Source: Bacteroidales bacterium UBA6428 (GTDB lineage: Bacteria; Bacteroidota; Bacteroidia; Bacteroidales; UBA932). From it: DNA of 19,673 nt. A program made the translations under genes and the position numbers. The stretch lies in NCBI GenBank assembly GCA_002437305.1, contig DJOW01000028.1, positions 1-19,673 on the forward strand, in the 5' to 3' direction. A model generated the notes under the pieces. It had not been told where the DNA came from. It was given only the letters and a program-made list of their open reading frames with translations, and did not search any database. Shown in pieces: positions 1 to 7,814 of the stretch; the stretch's first letter is position 1, and every line of letters starts with the position of its first letter.

Positions 1-31
1 AACCGCAGGCTCAGCGACCGTGAGGCCTATA

Positions 32-925
32 TTAAAGATTAAAGCTTTGGCAACCGAGAATGCGAGCCTTGTCGGCAGCGAGCTGGGACTGAAGGGCATC
101 GATGGAGTCGAAACGGCGCTCGTCACGAATCTTGTGATGGAAGGTGACTTTGAGATCGAGGCCGTAGATGTCCTCGTTGAAGTCGAAAATGTTGGTCTCG
201 ATGGTGCGCTGGCCACCGGCACGGACGGTCGGGCGGACACCGATGTTGCACATTCCCTTGTTCTTGCGCCCCAAGGTCTCGGCCTCAACGGAATAGACAC
301 CGTTGCCGGGGACCAGCTTCAAAGGCTCGTAGAGCTGGATGTTGGCGGTCGGGAAACCGATCGTGCGGCCAAGCCGGTTGCCGGCAACGACCACTCCCAG
401 CAATGAATATTCATACCCAAGCATAGCGGCGGCGGCCTCCATCTCCCCCGCGGCCACAGCCTCCCGGATCTTCGTGGAGCTGACCGTAACACCGGAAGGA
501 GTTGCGACGCTCCCAAGGCGGATGACGTCAAGCCCTTCGCTCTCAGCGATTTTCTCAATAGATTCCGGGGTCTGGAGATCGCAGCCAAGACGATTGTCGT
601 AGCCGATCAGGACAGCCTTGGCACCAAAACGTGGAATCAGGATGTCACGGAAATACTCGCGGGTGGTGATTTTGCAGAACTCCTTGGTGAATGGCAGTAC
701 CTCGACACGATCCACTCCGAGTCCCTTGAGCAACGCCTTCTTCTCGTCCAAAGATGTAAGAAGCCGAAGGTTGCGGGCATCATCCTGAAGCACGTTGCGC
801 GGGTGAGGCCAGAAAGTGACGACCATGCTCTGGTCGCCCCTCTCCCTGGCCGCTCCAACCAGCCGCTCAATCACAAAACGGTGCCCGATGTGGACACCGT
901 CAAAGAATCCGGTCGCTATAACCAT
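32..925 (-). CDS. ribF: Bifunctional riboflavin kinase / FAD synthetase RibF
   Basis: This cytoplasmic enzyme phosphorylates riboflavin to FMN and then adenylylates FMN to FAD. The N-terminal FAD synthetase (nucleotidyltransferase) domain spans roughly residues 1-165. It shows the GFFDGVHIGH nucleotide-binding motif at residues 6-15, a TFWPHP motif at 37-42 and VSSTKIR at 148-154. The C-terminal riboflavin kinase domain shows NRLGRTIGFPTAN at 183-195, NIGVRPT at 227-233 and TIETNIFDF at 241-249, where the glutamate is the expected catalytic base. The length of 297 residues is close to the family norm. The start is unusually near the first motif, but no better in-frame start is evident. The ATG lies inside the end of the upstream synthase-phosphorylase gene (10-nt overlap), so ribF is probably translationally coupled to it as the last visible gene of the glycogen operon. 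Confidence 0.96.
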   Translation of the reverse strand: MVIATGFFDGVHIGHRFVIERLVGAARERGDQSMVVTFWPHPRNVLQDDARNLRLLTSLDEKKALLKGLGVDRVEVLPFTKEFCKITTREYFRDILIPRFGAKAVLIGYDNRLGCDLQTPESIEKIAESEGLDVIRLGSVATPSGVTVSSTKIREAVAAGEMEAAAAMLGYEYSLLGVVVAGNRLGRTIGFPTANIQLYEPLKLVPGNGVYSVEAETLGRKNKGMCNIGVRPTVRAGGQRTIETNIFDFNEDIYGLDLKVTFHHKIRDERRFDSIDALQSQLAADKARILGCQSFNL

Positions 926-3900
926 TTCACAAGTTCAAAGTCCTGTCTGTGAGGCAACAACGGGTTATTGGCGTACATTCTGATCGCCACCTGGTACATA
1001 CCCGTCCTGTCAGGAAGAATGGATGCGCGATACTTGGCCACGCCATCTTTGAACTCGACAACCTTGAAATCGCATTTCTCCTGGATGTGCAGCTGATGCT
1101 TCTCATCTGTGGTCGCGAAAAGCATCTCCACACCGATGTCTTCCGGAGACAGGTCTCCAAGATTGAGAACGACCTCCGATGACAAAGCGTTTGACTCGGA
1201 AAGGGTGTAGGATGAATCAGGCTGGGTCTGGGAGATCACCTCCACATTCTGCCACTCGCGGCGGGCCATCTTCTTCCAAGCCGAGATCACACGGGCCATC
1301 TTGTAGTCATCCGCAACCATATTTGCGGAACGCTCCGACTGAGGAATATAGTACTGGTTGCAATAGTCAGTAAGCATTCTGTTGGTAGTGAAATTATTAG
1401 CTACCTGTGCAACAGTGTTCTTGATGTAGCTTACCCATGTAGGAGACAAGCCGAGAGTCTTGTCCACATCGTAGTAGGCAGGAGTGATCTCGTTCTCGAT
1501 CGTGGTGTAGATCGTGGCGGCGTCAAGCTCGTTCTGGTAGTTCTGGTCATCGTAGGTGCGTTCAAGAGGAAGAGCCCAGCCTGCTCCCGGCTTATAGCCC
1601 TCGACCCACCAGCCGTCAAGCACGGAAAAGTGCATCACTCCGTTCATCGCGGCCTTCTCACCGGACGTTCCGGAGGCCTCAAGAGGCCTGGTAGGGTTGT
1701 TCATCCAGACATCAACTCCCTGGACAAGTCTCTTGGCAAGTGAAATGTCGTAACCAGGGATAAAGACGATCTTCCCCACAAAACGATCCTGCTTGGAGAT
1801 CTCGATGATCTGTTTGATCAGATCCTGCCCGGCCTTGTCGGCAGGGTGAGCCTTGCCGGCGAACAGGAACTGGACCGGATGGTCAGGATTGTTGACGATG
1901 GCGTCAAGCCTGTCCAGATCAGTGAACAGAAGAGTGCCTCTCTTGTAGGTGGCGAAACGGCGGGCGAAACCGATGGTCAGCACATCGTCACGAAGGTTCT
2001 CCTTGATAGCGACAATTTGGCTCGGGGAGTAATGGTTGCACTGCGCCGGATCGGAAATTCGCTCTTTCACTATGTCTATGAGCTTCTTTTTAAGAGACTT
2101 CCTGGTTTCCCAGATCTCTGTGTCAGCGACTTTGTAAATACCCTCGAAGCATGACTTGCCGTAGTGGTGGGTCGCGAACTCGGGACCGAACACGCGGGCG
2201 TGGATCTTTTTCCACTCAGCCGCGGCCCAGGTAGGATAATGGACGCCATTGGTCACATAGCTGATGAACAACTCCTCCGGAAGATAGCCAGGGTACATCT
2301 TACTGAATATCTCCCTGCTCACCTTGCCGTGAAGCATCGAGACACCGTTGACATTCTGGGAGAGATTGGCGGCAAGGATGCTCATCGAGAATTCCTCGTT
2401 CACGTCACAGCCGTTCACTTTGCCGAGTCCCATCATTGTCTCCCAATCAACCTTAAGGCGCTGAGGATAGTGGCCGATATATTTTCTCAACAGGCCCTCG
2501 TCGAATGCGTCGTGGCCGGCGGGGACAGGTGTGTGCGTGGTGAAGAGCGAGGATGCCCTGACGACTTCAAGAGCCTCCCCGAAGTCGAGATTGTCATTCT
2601 GAATATATTCACGAAGCCTCTCCAGTCCGGTGAAAGCGGCGTGTCCCTCGTTGCAATGGTAGATCTGAGGATTGATTCCAAGATTCCTGAGAGCCCTGAT
2701 TCCGCCTACGCCCAAAAGGAGCTCCTGCTTCAGACGATTCTCCCAGTCGCCGCCGTAGAGATGGTAAGTCACCTGACGATCCTCCTGAGAGTTAGCCTCA
2801 TAGTCGGTGTCAAGCAGATAGAGGTCCGTCCGGCCGACGGCCACCTTCCAGATTCTTGCCGTGATGGTTCTTCCAGGGAAAGCGACGCTTGCGGTCTTCC
2901 AGTTTCCGGAAGCGTCCATGACCGGCTCGGCGGGGATCTTGGTGAAGTCCTGCGCGTCATAACGTGCAACCTGCTCGCCCTGTCCCGTGATGATCTGGGT
3001 AAAATAGCCGTAACGGTACAGCAGTCCTACGGCCACCATGTTCACGTTCATGTCGCTGGTCTCCTTCAAGTAGTCACCGGCAAGAAGCCCAAGGCCACCG
3101 GAATAAATCTTCAGAGATGTGTCAAGACCATATTCCATGCAGAAGTACGCTATGGAAGGATCCTTGCGCTCCGCCTTGAGTGCCATGTAGGCGTTGAACT
3201 CGTCCATCACGGACTCAAGCTCTCCCAAAAAGGCCTCATCCTTGGCCAACGCCTTGAACCTCTTGAGACTCACGGCGTCGAGCAACGCCATGGGATTATG
3301 GTTGGTGCTGTGCCAGATCTCCGGATCGATCGATTTGAAAAGGGATTTGGCGGACTCGTTCCAGCACCACCACAGGTTTTTGGAGAGCGTCTCAAGTCCC
3401 GAGATCGCCTCAGGGAGGTGACGGGTCACCATCACGCTCTTCCAAGTCGGATTATTAATTTCTATCTTTTTGTATGCCATTGATTTGTCTTCTTTGGTCT
3501 CATCAGGGAAAGCGCCTTTGGCCTCAACGACCTTTCCGATGGCCTTCGAATATGCTTCCTTATAATACTGAATCTGGTTCTCCCACAAGGCAATCGTGGA
3601 GACATCCTTAGCCGAAGCCATGTAGGCCTTGCGGCCATCATCGTCCAAAGCGGCGATTTCCTTCACTCTGGCGACGACCCCGTCGACAACCTCATAATAA
3701 TTCGAGTCGTTTCTGTCAAGCACGGTGATGCCCGGGTGCTCCTTGCCGTAGTGCGACCTTACCCAGAGTCCGAATCCCGCGAGAGTTGTCGTCAGGGTCG
3801 GGATCCTGAAGGCAAGGCTCTCCAGAGGAGTGTAGCCCCAAGGCTCGTAGTAGGACGGGAACAGAGTCAGGTCAAGCCCCACGAGCAGGTCGTAGTACTT

Positions 3901-5157
3901 CATGTTGAACACACCGTCTGCTCCGTTCAGGTAGGACGGAATGAAATAGACCTTCAAGCGGCTGCCCTTGGCGTTGTCGATGCCCAATTCCTTGAAACGA
4001 CGGGTTATGACATCATATTCACTGTCCATCAGATAGTGGGACACCTGGGTCGTGTAGCCCTGTGAGCCGGCTCCGGAGAGCTTGGCGACCAATTCCTTGT
4101 CGGCACCGTTGTGCCCGGAAGGGATCATTATGAACGCTTGTATGTCGCGGCCCCGCACATCTGAGTCCAGAAGTTTCTTCATGGCATCGATAAACACATC
4201 AATGCCTTTGTTGCGGTACTCATAACGTCCTCCGATGCCTACAAGAACCGCATCCTTTGACACATCCTCTCCGGACATCGCGGCCGCGACCTCTATCAGT
4301 CTCGAACGTGCGGCTTTTCGCTTTTCGTCATACTCCTCATCCGTCGCGGGAGTGAAGCTGTTCTCAAAGCCGTTCGGAGTCACGACATCCACCGCGCGTT
4401 TGAGGAACTGGCGGCATTCCTTCGCGGTGATCTCGCTGACAGTCGTGAATATGTCCGCGTTCCGAGCCGATTTCTCCTCAAGTGAATGACGGGCCATCAC
4501 ATTAAACTGACGGGCCTTCTGGTCACCGTCATAAATGTTCATGGAATCGTAAAGAGGCAGGTTGTTTCCGGCGATGCAGCGTCCGACCACGGTGGCATGG
4601 GTCGTGAACACGGTGGCGACAGGGAGCTGCTTGTACTTAAGGTACAAAAGTCCCGCACCGGTCTGCCACTCGTGGAACTGTGCGACAATCTTGTCGGATG
4701 CGCTCAGATTGAAGTCTCTGAAACTTTCTATCACTCTTCCCGCCGCGTAGCCGAACAGGAAATTTTCCTTGTAATCCCAGTTGCCGGTGATGGAATCCAC
4801 CTTGAAGCACTCCCAGTACTTTGAAAGGATGTCATTCTGGATTGTAAGGAATTGTTTGAAATCAACCAGAATGGCTATCGGGTTGCCAGGAACGTTCCAC
4901 CTTCCTATCCGCACTCTGACCCCCTCGGAGGCAGCCTGTGCTTTCCACATGCTGTAGAGATGCTGATCCTCAATGAAATCCGGGTTGTTTTCCGTGTCCA
5001 TCCAAACATCAGGGCCAATCAGGATGTGGTGCTTGTGAAGCTGCTGCTTTAAGTACAGAGACTTGGTGGCGATCACAGTGTAGATGCCGCCGACCTTGTT
5101 GCACACTTCCCAACTGACCTCAAACAGATAGTCCGGATTCGTCAGTTCGTTTGTCAT
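916..5157 (-). CDS. Glycogen synthase (GT3) - alpha-glucan phosphorylase (GT35) fusion
   Basis: This is one 1413-residue polypeptide with opposing activities. Residues 1-540 form a eukaryote-like GT3 glycogen synthase with FEVSWEVCNKVGGIYTV at 12-28, FHEWQTGAG at 161-169 and the E-x7-E active-site motif at E438/E446 (YEPWGYTPLE). GT3 enzymes normally use UDP-glucose. After a short charged linker (540-559), residues 560-1413 match the approximately 850-residue, DUF3417-containing type of glucan phosphorylase. It has LSKNLWWCWN at 591-600 and the pyridoxal-phosphate motif GTSGEKAAMNG, whose lysine is K1168. That half releases glucose-1-phosphate from alpha-1,4-glucan. M560 sits exactly where stand-alone phosphorylases start. 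The ATG follows the GH57 stop directly (TAAATG). KEGG has an ortholog class for such fusions (K16153), so the architecture is known. Both active sites appear intact. Confidence 0.95.
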   Translation of the reverse strand: MTNELTNPDYLFEVSWEVCNKVGGIYTVIATKSLYLKQQLHKHHILIGPDVWMDTENNPDFIEDQHLYSMWKAQAASEGVRVRIGRWNVPGNPIAILVDFKQFLTIQNDILSKYWECFKVDSITGNWDYKENFLFGYAAGRVIESFRDFNLSASDKIVAQFHEWQTGAGLLYLKYKQLPVATVFTTHATVVGRCIAGNNLPLYDSMNIYDGDQKARQFNVMARHSLEEKSARNADIFTTVSEITAKECRQFLKRAVDVVTPNGFENSFTPATDEEYDEKRKAARSRLIEVAAAMSGEDVSKDAVLVGIGGRYEYRNKGIDVFIDAMKKLLDSDVRGRDIQAFIMIPSGHNGADKELVAKLSGAGSQGYTTQVSHYLMDSEYDVITRRFKELGIDNAKGSRLKVYFIPSYLNGADGVFNMKYYDLLVGLDLTLFPSYYEPWGYTPLESLAFRIPTLTTTLAGFGLWVRSHYGKEHPGITVLDRNDSNYYEVVDGVVARVKEIAALDDDGRKAYMASAKDVSTIALWENQIQYYKEAYSKAIGKVVEAKGAFPDETKEDKSMAYKKIEINNPTWKSVMVTRHLPEAISGLETLSKNLWWCWNESAKSLFKSIDPEIWHSTNHNPMALLDAVSLKRFKALAKDEAFLGELESVMDEFNAYMALKAERKDPSIAYFCMEYGLDTSLKIYSGGLGLLAGDYLKETSDMNVNMVAVGLLYRYGYFTQIITGQGEQVARYDAQDFTKIPAEPVMDASGNWKTASVAFPGRTITARIWKVAVGRTDLYLLDTDYEANSQEDRQVTYHLYGGDWENRLKQELLLGVGGIRALRNLGINPQIYHCNEGHAAFTGLERLREYIQNDNLDFGEALEVVRASSLFTTHTPVPAGHDAFDEGLLRKYIGHYPQRLKVDWETMMGLGKVNGCDVNEEFSMSILAANLSQNVNGVSMLHGKVSREIFSKMYPGYLPEELFISYVTNGVHYPTWAAAEWKKIHARVFGPEFATHHYGKSCFEGIYKVADTEIWETRKSLKKKLIDIVKERISDPAQCNHYSPSQIVAIKENLRDDVLTIGFARRFATYKRGTLLFTDLDRLDAIVNNPDHPVQFLFAGKAHPADKAGQDLIKQIIEISKQDRFVGKIVFIPGYDISLAKRLVQGVDVWMNNPTRPLEASGTSGEKAAMNGVMHFSVLDGWWVEGYKPGAGWALPLERTYDDQNYQNELDAATIYTTIENEITPAYYDVDKTLGLSPTWVSYIKNTVAQVANNFTTNRMLTDYCNQYYIPQSERSANMVADDYKMARVISAWKKMARREWQNVEVISQTQPDSSYTLSESNALSSEVVLNLGDLSPEDIGVEMLFATTDEKHQLHIQEKCDFKVVEFKDGVAKYRASILPDRTGMYQVAIRMYANNPLLPHRQDFELVKWL

Positions 5158-6504
5158 TTATTTCTTTTTTACTTGTTTGATTGTCTTTTTCTCCGCGGAC
5201 TTTTTCGTCTTTGCCGTAGCCGAGCCTTTCGCGGCGGCCCTTCCCGATGGTCTTTTCTTCGGCGCGGCCACATCAACAGGCTCCGTGGCAGGGTTGGCCT
5301 TGACATTTTTACCCGAAGTCACCAACGCATCATCGATTCTTATGATAAAGTCACTCAGAACATTCATGTAATTGATGAACGCCTCGTACGGCGTGTTGTA
5401 AGGATTGAAGTAACTGTGGACCTCCCCGTCGGAGAAGAACTTCGTGCTCATATAATAAAGGTGATCACTCTCCTGCAGATGCCCGAAGTCCTCCCAAAGG
5501 ACAGGATCGTTCAGAATAGCCAGCTTCTCGGCCTGGCCGTACAGCTTGTTGTAGGCGTCCTGCTGCAGCTCATTGCCAAGCCATGCCGACACATCCCTCT
5601 CCTCATCGGCCCATGAGATAGGATCCTGAACCTCAATCTCAGCGATAGGCTTATGCTTTCTTGCGGCCTGGGTCGGGGTGACAAATTCAAATGACCCGTC
5701 ATCAAGAAGGATCTCAGGAAGGTACCTCATGAAGTCGAATATTCCAGAACCTTCCTTCTGGTGCTCTCCGAATGTCTCGTAGTCCATGAACAGGTTCACA
5801 ATGTCCCCGTCAGCGGCCTTCAGCCAGGAAAGGTACTTCTCCCCCGTCAGAGGCCAATCCTTCCACCCCTTGTCGGAGAAACGGAAAGCGATGTCGTCGC
5901 TCAGGGAATAATTGCGCAACAGAAGCTTCAAGTGCTTCTGCTGGCTGTCTGTGTAGATGTAGTCCGGACTCTTCCATCCGAGGACATGACGCGCCCCTTC
6001 CGTAAGCATCACCTTGAAGCCAAGGTCGTAGACATCTTTCCCGATCGAGTCCGAATAGATCAGCTCCGTGTTACGGAAAGCCGTCGGCCTCACTCCGAAA
6101 AACCTCTCGATGGCGGCGGAATGTTTCTCAACCTGATGCTTGAACTCTCCGAAATTCGCGAGAGAGGCGAGAGAGTGGTAATATGTCTCACCAAGGAACT
6201 CCACGCTTCCGGTCCCGGCCAGTTCACGAAAACTGTCCAGCACATCCGGAGCATACCTTTCGAACTGCTCAAGGGCGGATCCTGTGATAGAGAAAGCCAC
6301 CTTGAAAGCTCCTCCGTGCCGTTTGATCAGCTCCAGCAAGAGATTGTTCATCGGAATATAGCACCGCTGGGCTATCCTGCGAAGGATGGTCCTGTCAGCG
6401 AAATCATCATAGTAATGAGAATCCTTGCCGATGTCGAAGAATCGGTACTGCCTCAGTCTTGTAGGCTGATGGACTTGGAAATACAGGCAAATGCTCTTTT
6501 TCAT
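5158..6504 (-). CDS. GH57 family alpha-glucan hydrolase/transferase with basic C-terminal tail
   Basis: This is a 448-residue cytoplasmic GH57 protein with no signal peptide. The family signatures appear in order: VHQP at 11-14, EFLGETYYHSL at 102-112, TELIYSD at 146-152 with E147 as the likely nucleophile, and MDYETFGEHQ at 240-249 with D241 as the likely acid/base. GH57 includes alpha-amylases, 4-alpha-glucanotransferases and branching enzymes. The short length and Bacteroidota glycogen context point to an alpha-amylase-like or glucanotransferase role, but the exact reaction cannot be fixed. The last approximately 33 residues (416-448) form a Lys/Arg/Ala-rich tail with 14 basic residues, unlike the rest of the protein and outside the catalytic fold. 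The gene begins 1 nt after the stop of the GT4 gene and its stop abuts the start of the synthase-phosphorylase gene. Confidence 0.92.
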   Translation of the reverse strand: MKKSICLYFQVHQPTRLRQYRFFDIGKDSHYYDDFADRTILRRIAQRCYIPMNNLLLELIKRHGGAFKVAFSITGSALEQFERYAPDVLDSFRELAGTGSVEFLGETYYHSLASLANFGEFKHQVEKHSAAIERFFGVRPTAFRNTELIYSDSIGKDVYDLGFKVMLTEGARHVLGWKSPDYIYTDSQQKHLKLLLRNYSLSDDIAFRFSDKGWKDWPLTGEKYLSWLKAADGDIVNLFMDYETFGEHQKEGSGIFDFMRYLPEILLDDGSFEFVTPTQAARKHKPIAEIEVQDPISWADEERDVSAWLGNELQQDAYNKLYGQAEKLAILNDPVLWEDFGHLQESDHLYYMSTKFFSDGEVHSYFNPYNTPYEAFINYMNVLSDFIIRIDDALVTSGKNVKANPATEPVDVAAPKKRPSGRAAAKGSATAKTKKSAEKKTIKQVKKK

Positions 6505-6505
6505 A

Positions 6506-7810
6506 CTATTGTCCCCTATTTTCGTTTACAACTGATTCATAGATATTCTTAAGCTTCGCCGCAGCGATGTTCCATTTCAGGCGGTTGACTTCATCGTAGC
6601 CCTCCCTGGCGGCGAAATCGGCAAGCGCCGGATATTTAAGCAGGGCATAGATGTCATCAGCCATCGCATCAACATCCCAGAAATCGACCTTGAAGGCGTA
6701 TTTCAGAACCTCGGCGGCACCGGACTGATTGGATATGATGGCAGGGACGTTGGAACGCATGGCCTCAAGCGGGGATATTCCGAAAGGCTCCGACACCGAA
6801 GGCATTATGTAGACATCAGACATGGCGAACATCTTCTGGACCTCGGCTCCGCGAAGGAACCCGGTGAAATGAAACCTGTCGGATATGCCCAGCTTGGCCA
6901 CATAGCGGATGCAGCGGTTCATCATGTCTCCGCTTCCGGCCATAACAAAGCGCACGCCCCGGGTCCTCTTGAGAACCTTGGCCGCTGCCTCGATGAAATA
7001 TTCAGGCCCCTTCTGGAAGGTGATTCTTCCCAGGAATGTGACGACCTTGTCACGCACTCCCCTGACGACCTTCACATTCTCACGACCGCTGAAATCAACG
7101 GCGTTGTGGACAGTCACCACTTTCTCCGGAGCGATTCCGTACTTGTTGATCACAATGTTTCTGGTCAGATCGCTGACGGCAATCACCTTGTCGGCGGCCA
7201 TCATGCCCCTCTTCTCTATGTCGTAGACGCGGCTGTCGATCTGGTCCTCTGTGCCCCTGTCAAATGACGTCGCATGGACATGCACAACCAAAGGCTTACC
7301 CGTCAACTCCTTGGCGGCGATTCCAGCCAGATAGGTCAGCCAGTCGTGGGCGTGAATGATGTCAAACTCATCCTTGCGCTCCATCGCGATAGTACCTCCC
7401 ACCATTGCGTAGTGGGCGACCTCCTCCATAAGATTGGATCCGTAACGCCCGGAGAAATGGAACTTGGTGCCGATGCACTTCGCCAGATTCTCACTCTGAA
7501 GACGGCGCTCGGACTCCACCATCTCGTGGAACTCCTCCGGATCCACATACGGAATCATGTTCGAACCTATCCGCACGAACTTCACCTTGTCCAGAAACTC
7601 ATCCACCGTCGACCCGACGGACTCAACCGGGACATCGCTCGCGTTTATGATCCGCGCCGCGCTCTGATCTTCGTCACCGGACGCCGACGGCATGACGAAC
7701 AACGTCTTGACGCCATTGTACGCCAAGCCCTTGACTATTCCATAACAAGCCGTTCCCAAACCTCCGGCGATGTGAGGCGGGAACTCCCATCCAAACATCA
7801 AAACTCTCAT
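6506..7810 (-). CDS. GT4-family glycosyltransferase of the glycogen operon
   Basis: This 434-residue retaining GT-B glycosyltransferase has no signal peptide. The N-terminal lobe opens with MFGWEFPPHIAGGLGTA (residues 5-21), which carries the glycine-rich acceptor loop typical of glycogen synthase-like GT4/GT5 enzymes, and has IIHAHDWLTY at 151-160. The C-terminal nucleotide-sugar lobe shows FLGRITFQKGPEYFIEA at 259-275 and the E-x7-E motif at E341/E349 (EPFGISPLE). The context (branching and debranching-family genes upstream, GH57 and synthase-phosphorylase downstream) supports a role in making or priming alpha-glucan. Donor and acceptor are unknown, and it could be a second glucan synthase beside the GT3 enzyme. 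A purine-rich GGGAGGAGTAGGAG stretch lies just before the ATG, an unusually clear ribosome-binding site for this operon. It starts 4 nt after the debranching-family gene. Confidence 0.9.
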   Translation of the reverse strand: MRVLMFGWEFPPHIAGGLGTACYGIVKGLAYNGVKTLFVMPSASGDEDQSAARIINASDVPVESVGSTVDEFLDKVKFVRIGSNMIPYVDPEEFHEMVESERRLQSENLAKCIGTKFHFSGRYGSNLMEEVAHYAMVGGTIAMERKDEFDIIHAHDWLTYLAGIAAKELTGKPLVVHVHATSFDRGTEDQIDSRVYDIEKRGMMAADKVIAVSDLTRNIVINKYGIAPEKVVTVHNAVDFSGRENVKVVRGVRDKVVTFLGRITFQKGPEYFIEAAAKVLKRTRGVRFVMAGSGDMMNRCIRYVAKLGISDRFHFTGFLRGAEVQKMFAMSDVYIMPSVSEPFGISPLEAMRSNVPAIISNQSGAAEVLKYAFKVDFWDVDAMADDIYALLKYPALADFAAREGYDEVNRLKWNIAAAKLKNIYESVVNENRGQ

Positions 7811-7814
7811 ACTC

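Noticed and set aside
8..27. Possible terminator hairpin after ribF (GGCTCA / TGAGGCC)
   Set aside because: The stem is short with a bulge, has no T-run on the minus strand, and lies at the window edge.
2164..3483. Long 439-codon open frame on the plus strand opposite the phosphorylase half
   Set aside because: It is antisense to a well-supported enzyme, has no recognisable domain, and reflects codon bias of the real gene. The same holds for the plus-strand frames at 5761-6552 and 9845-11098.
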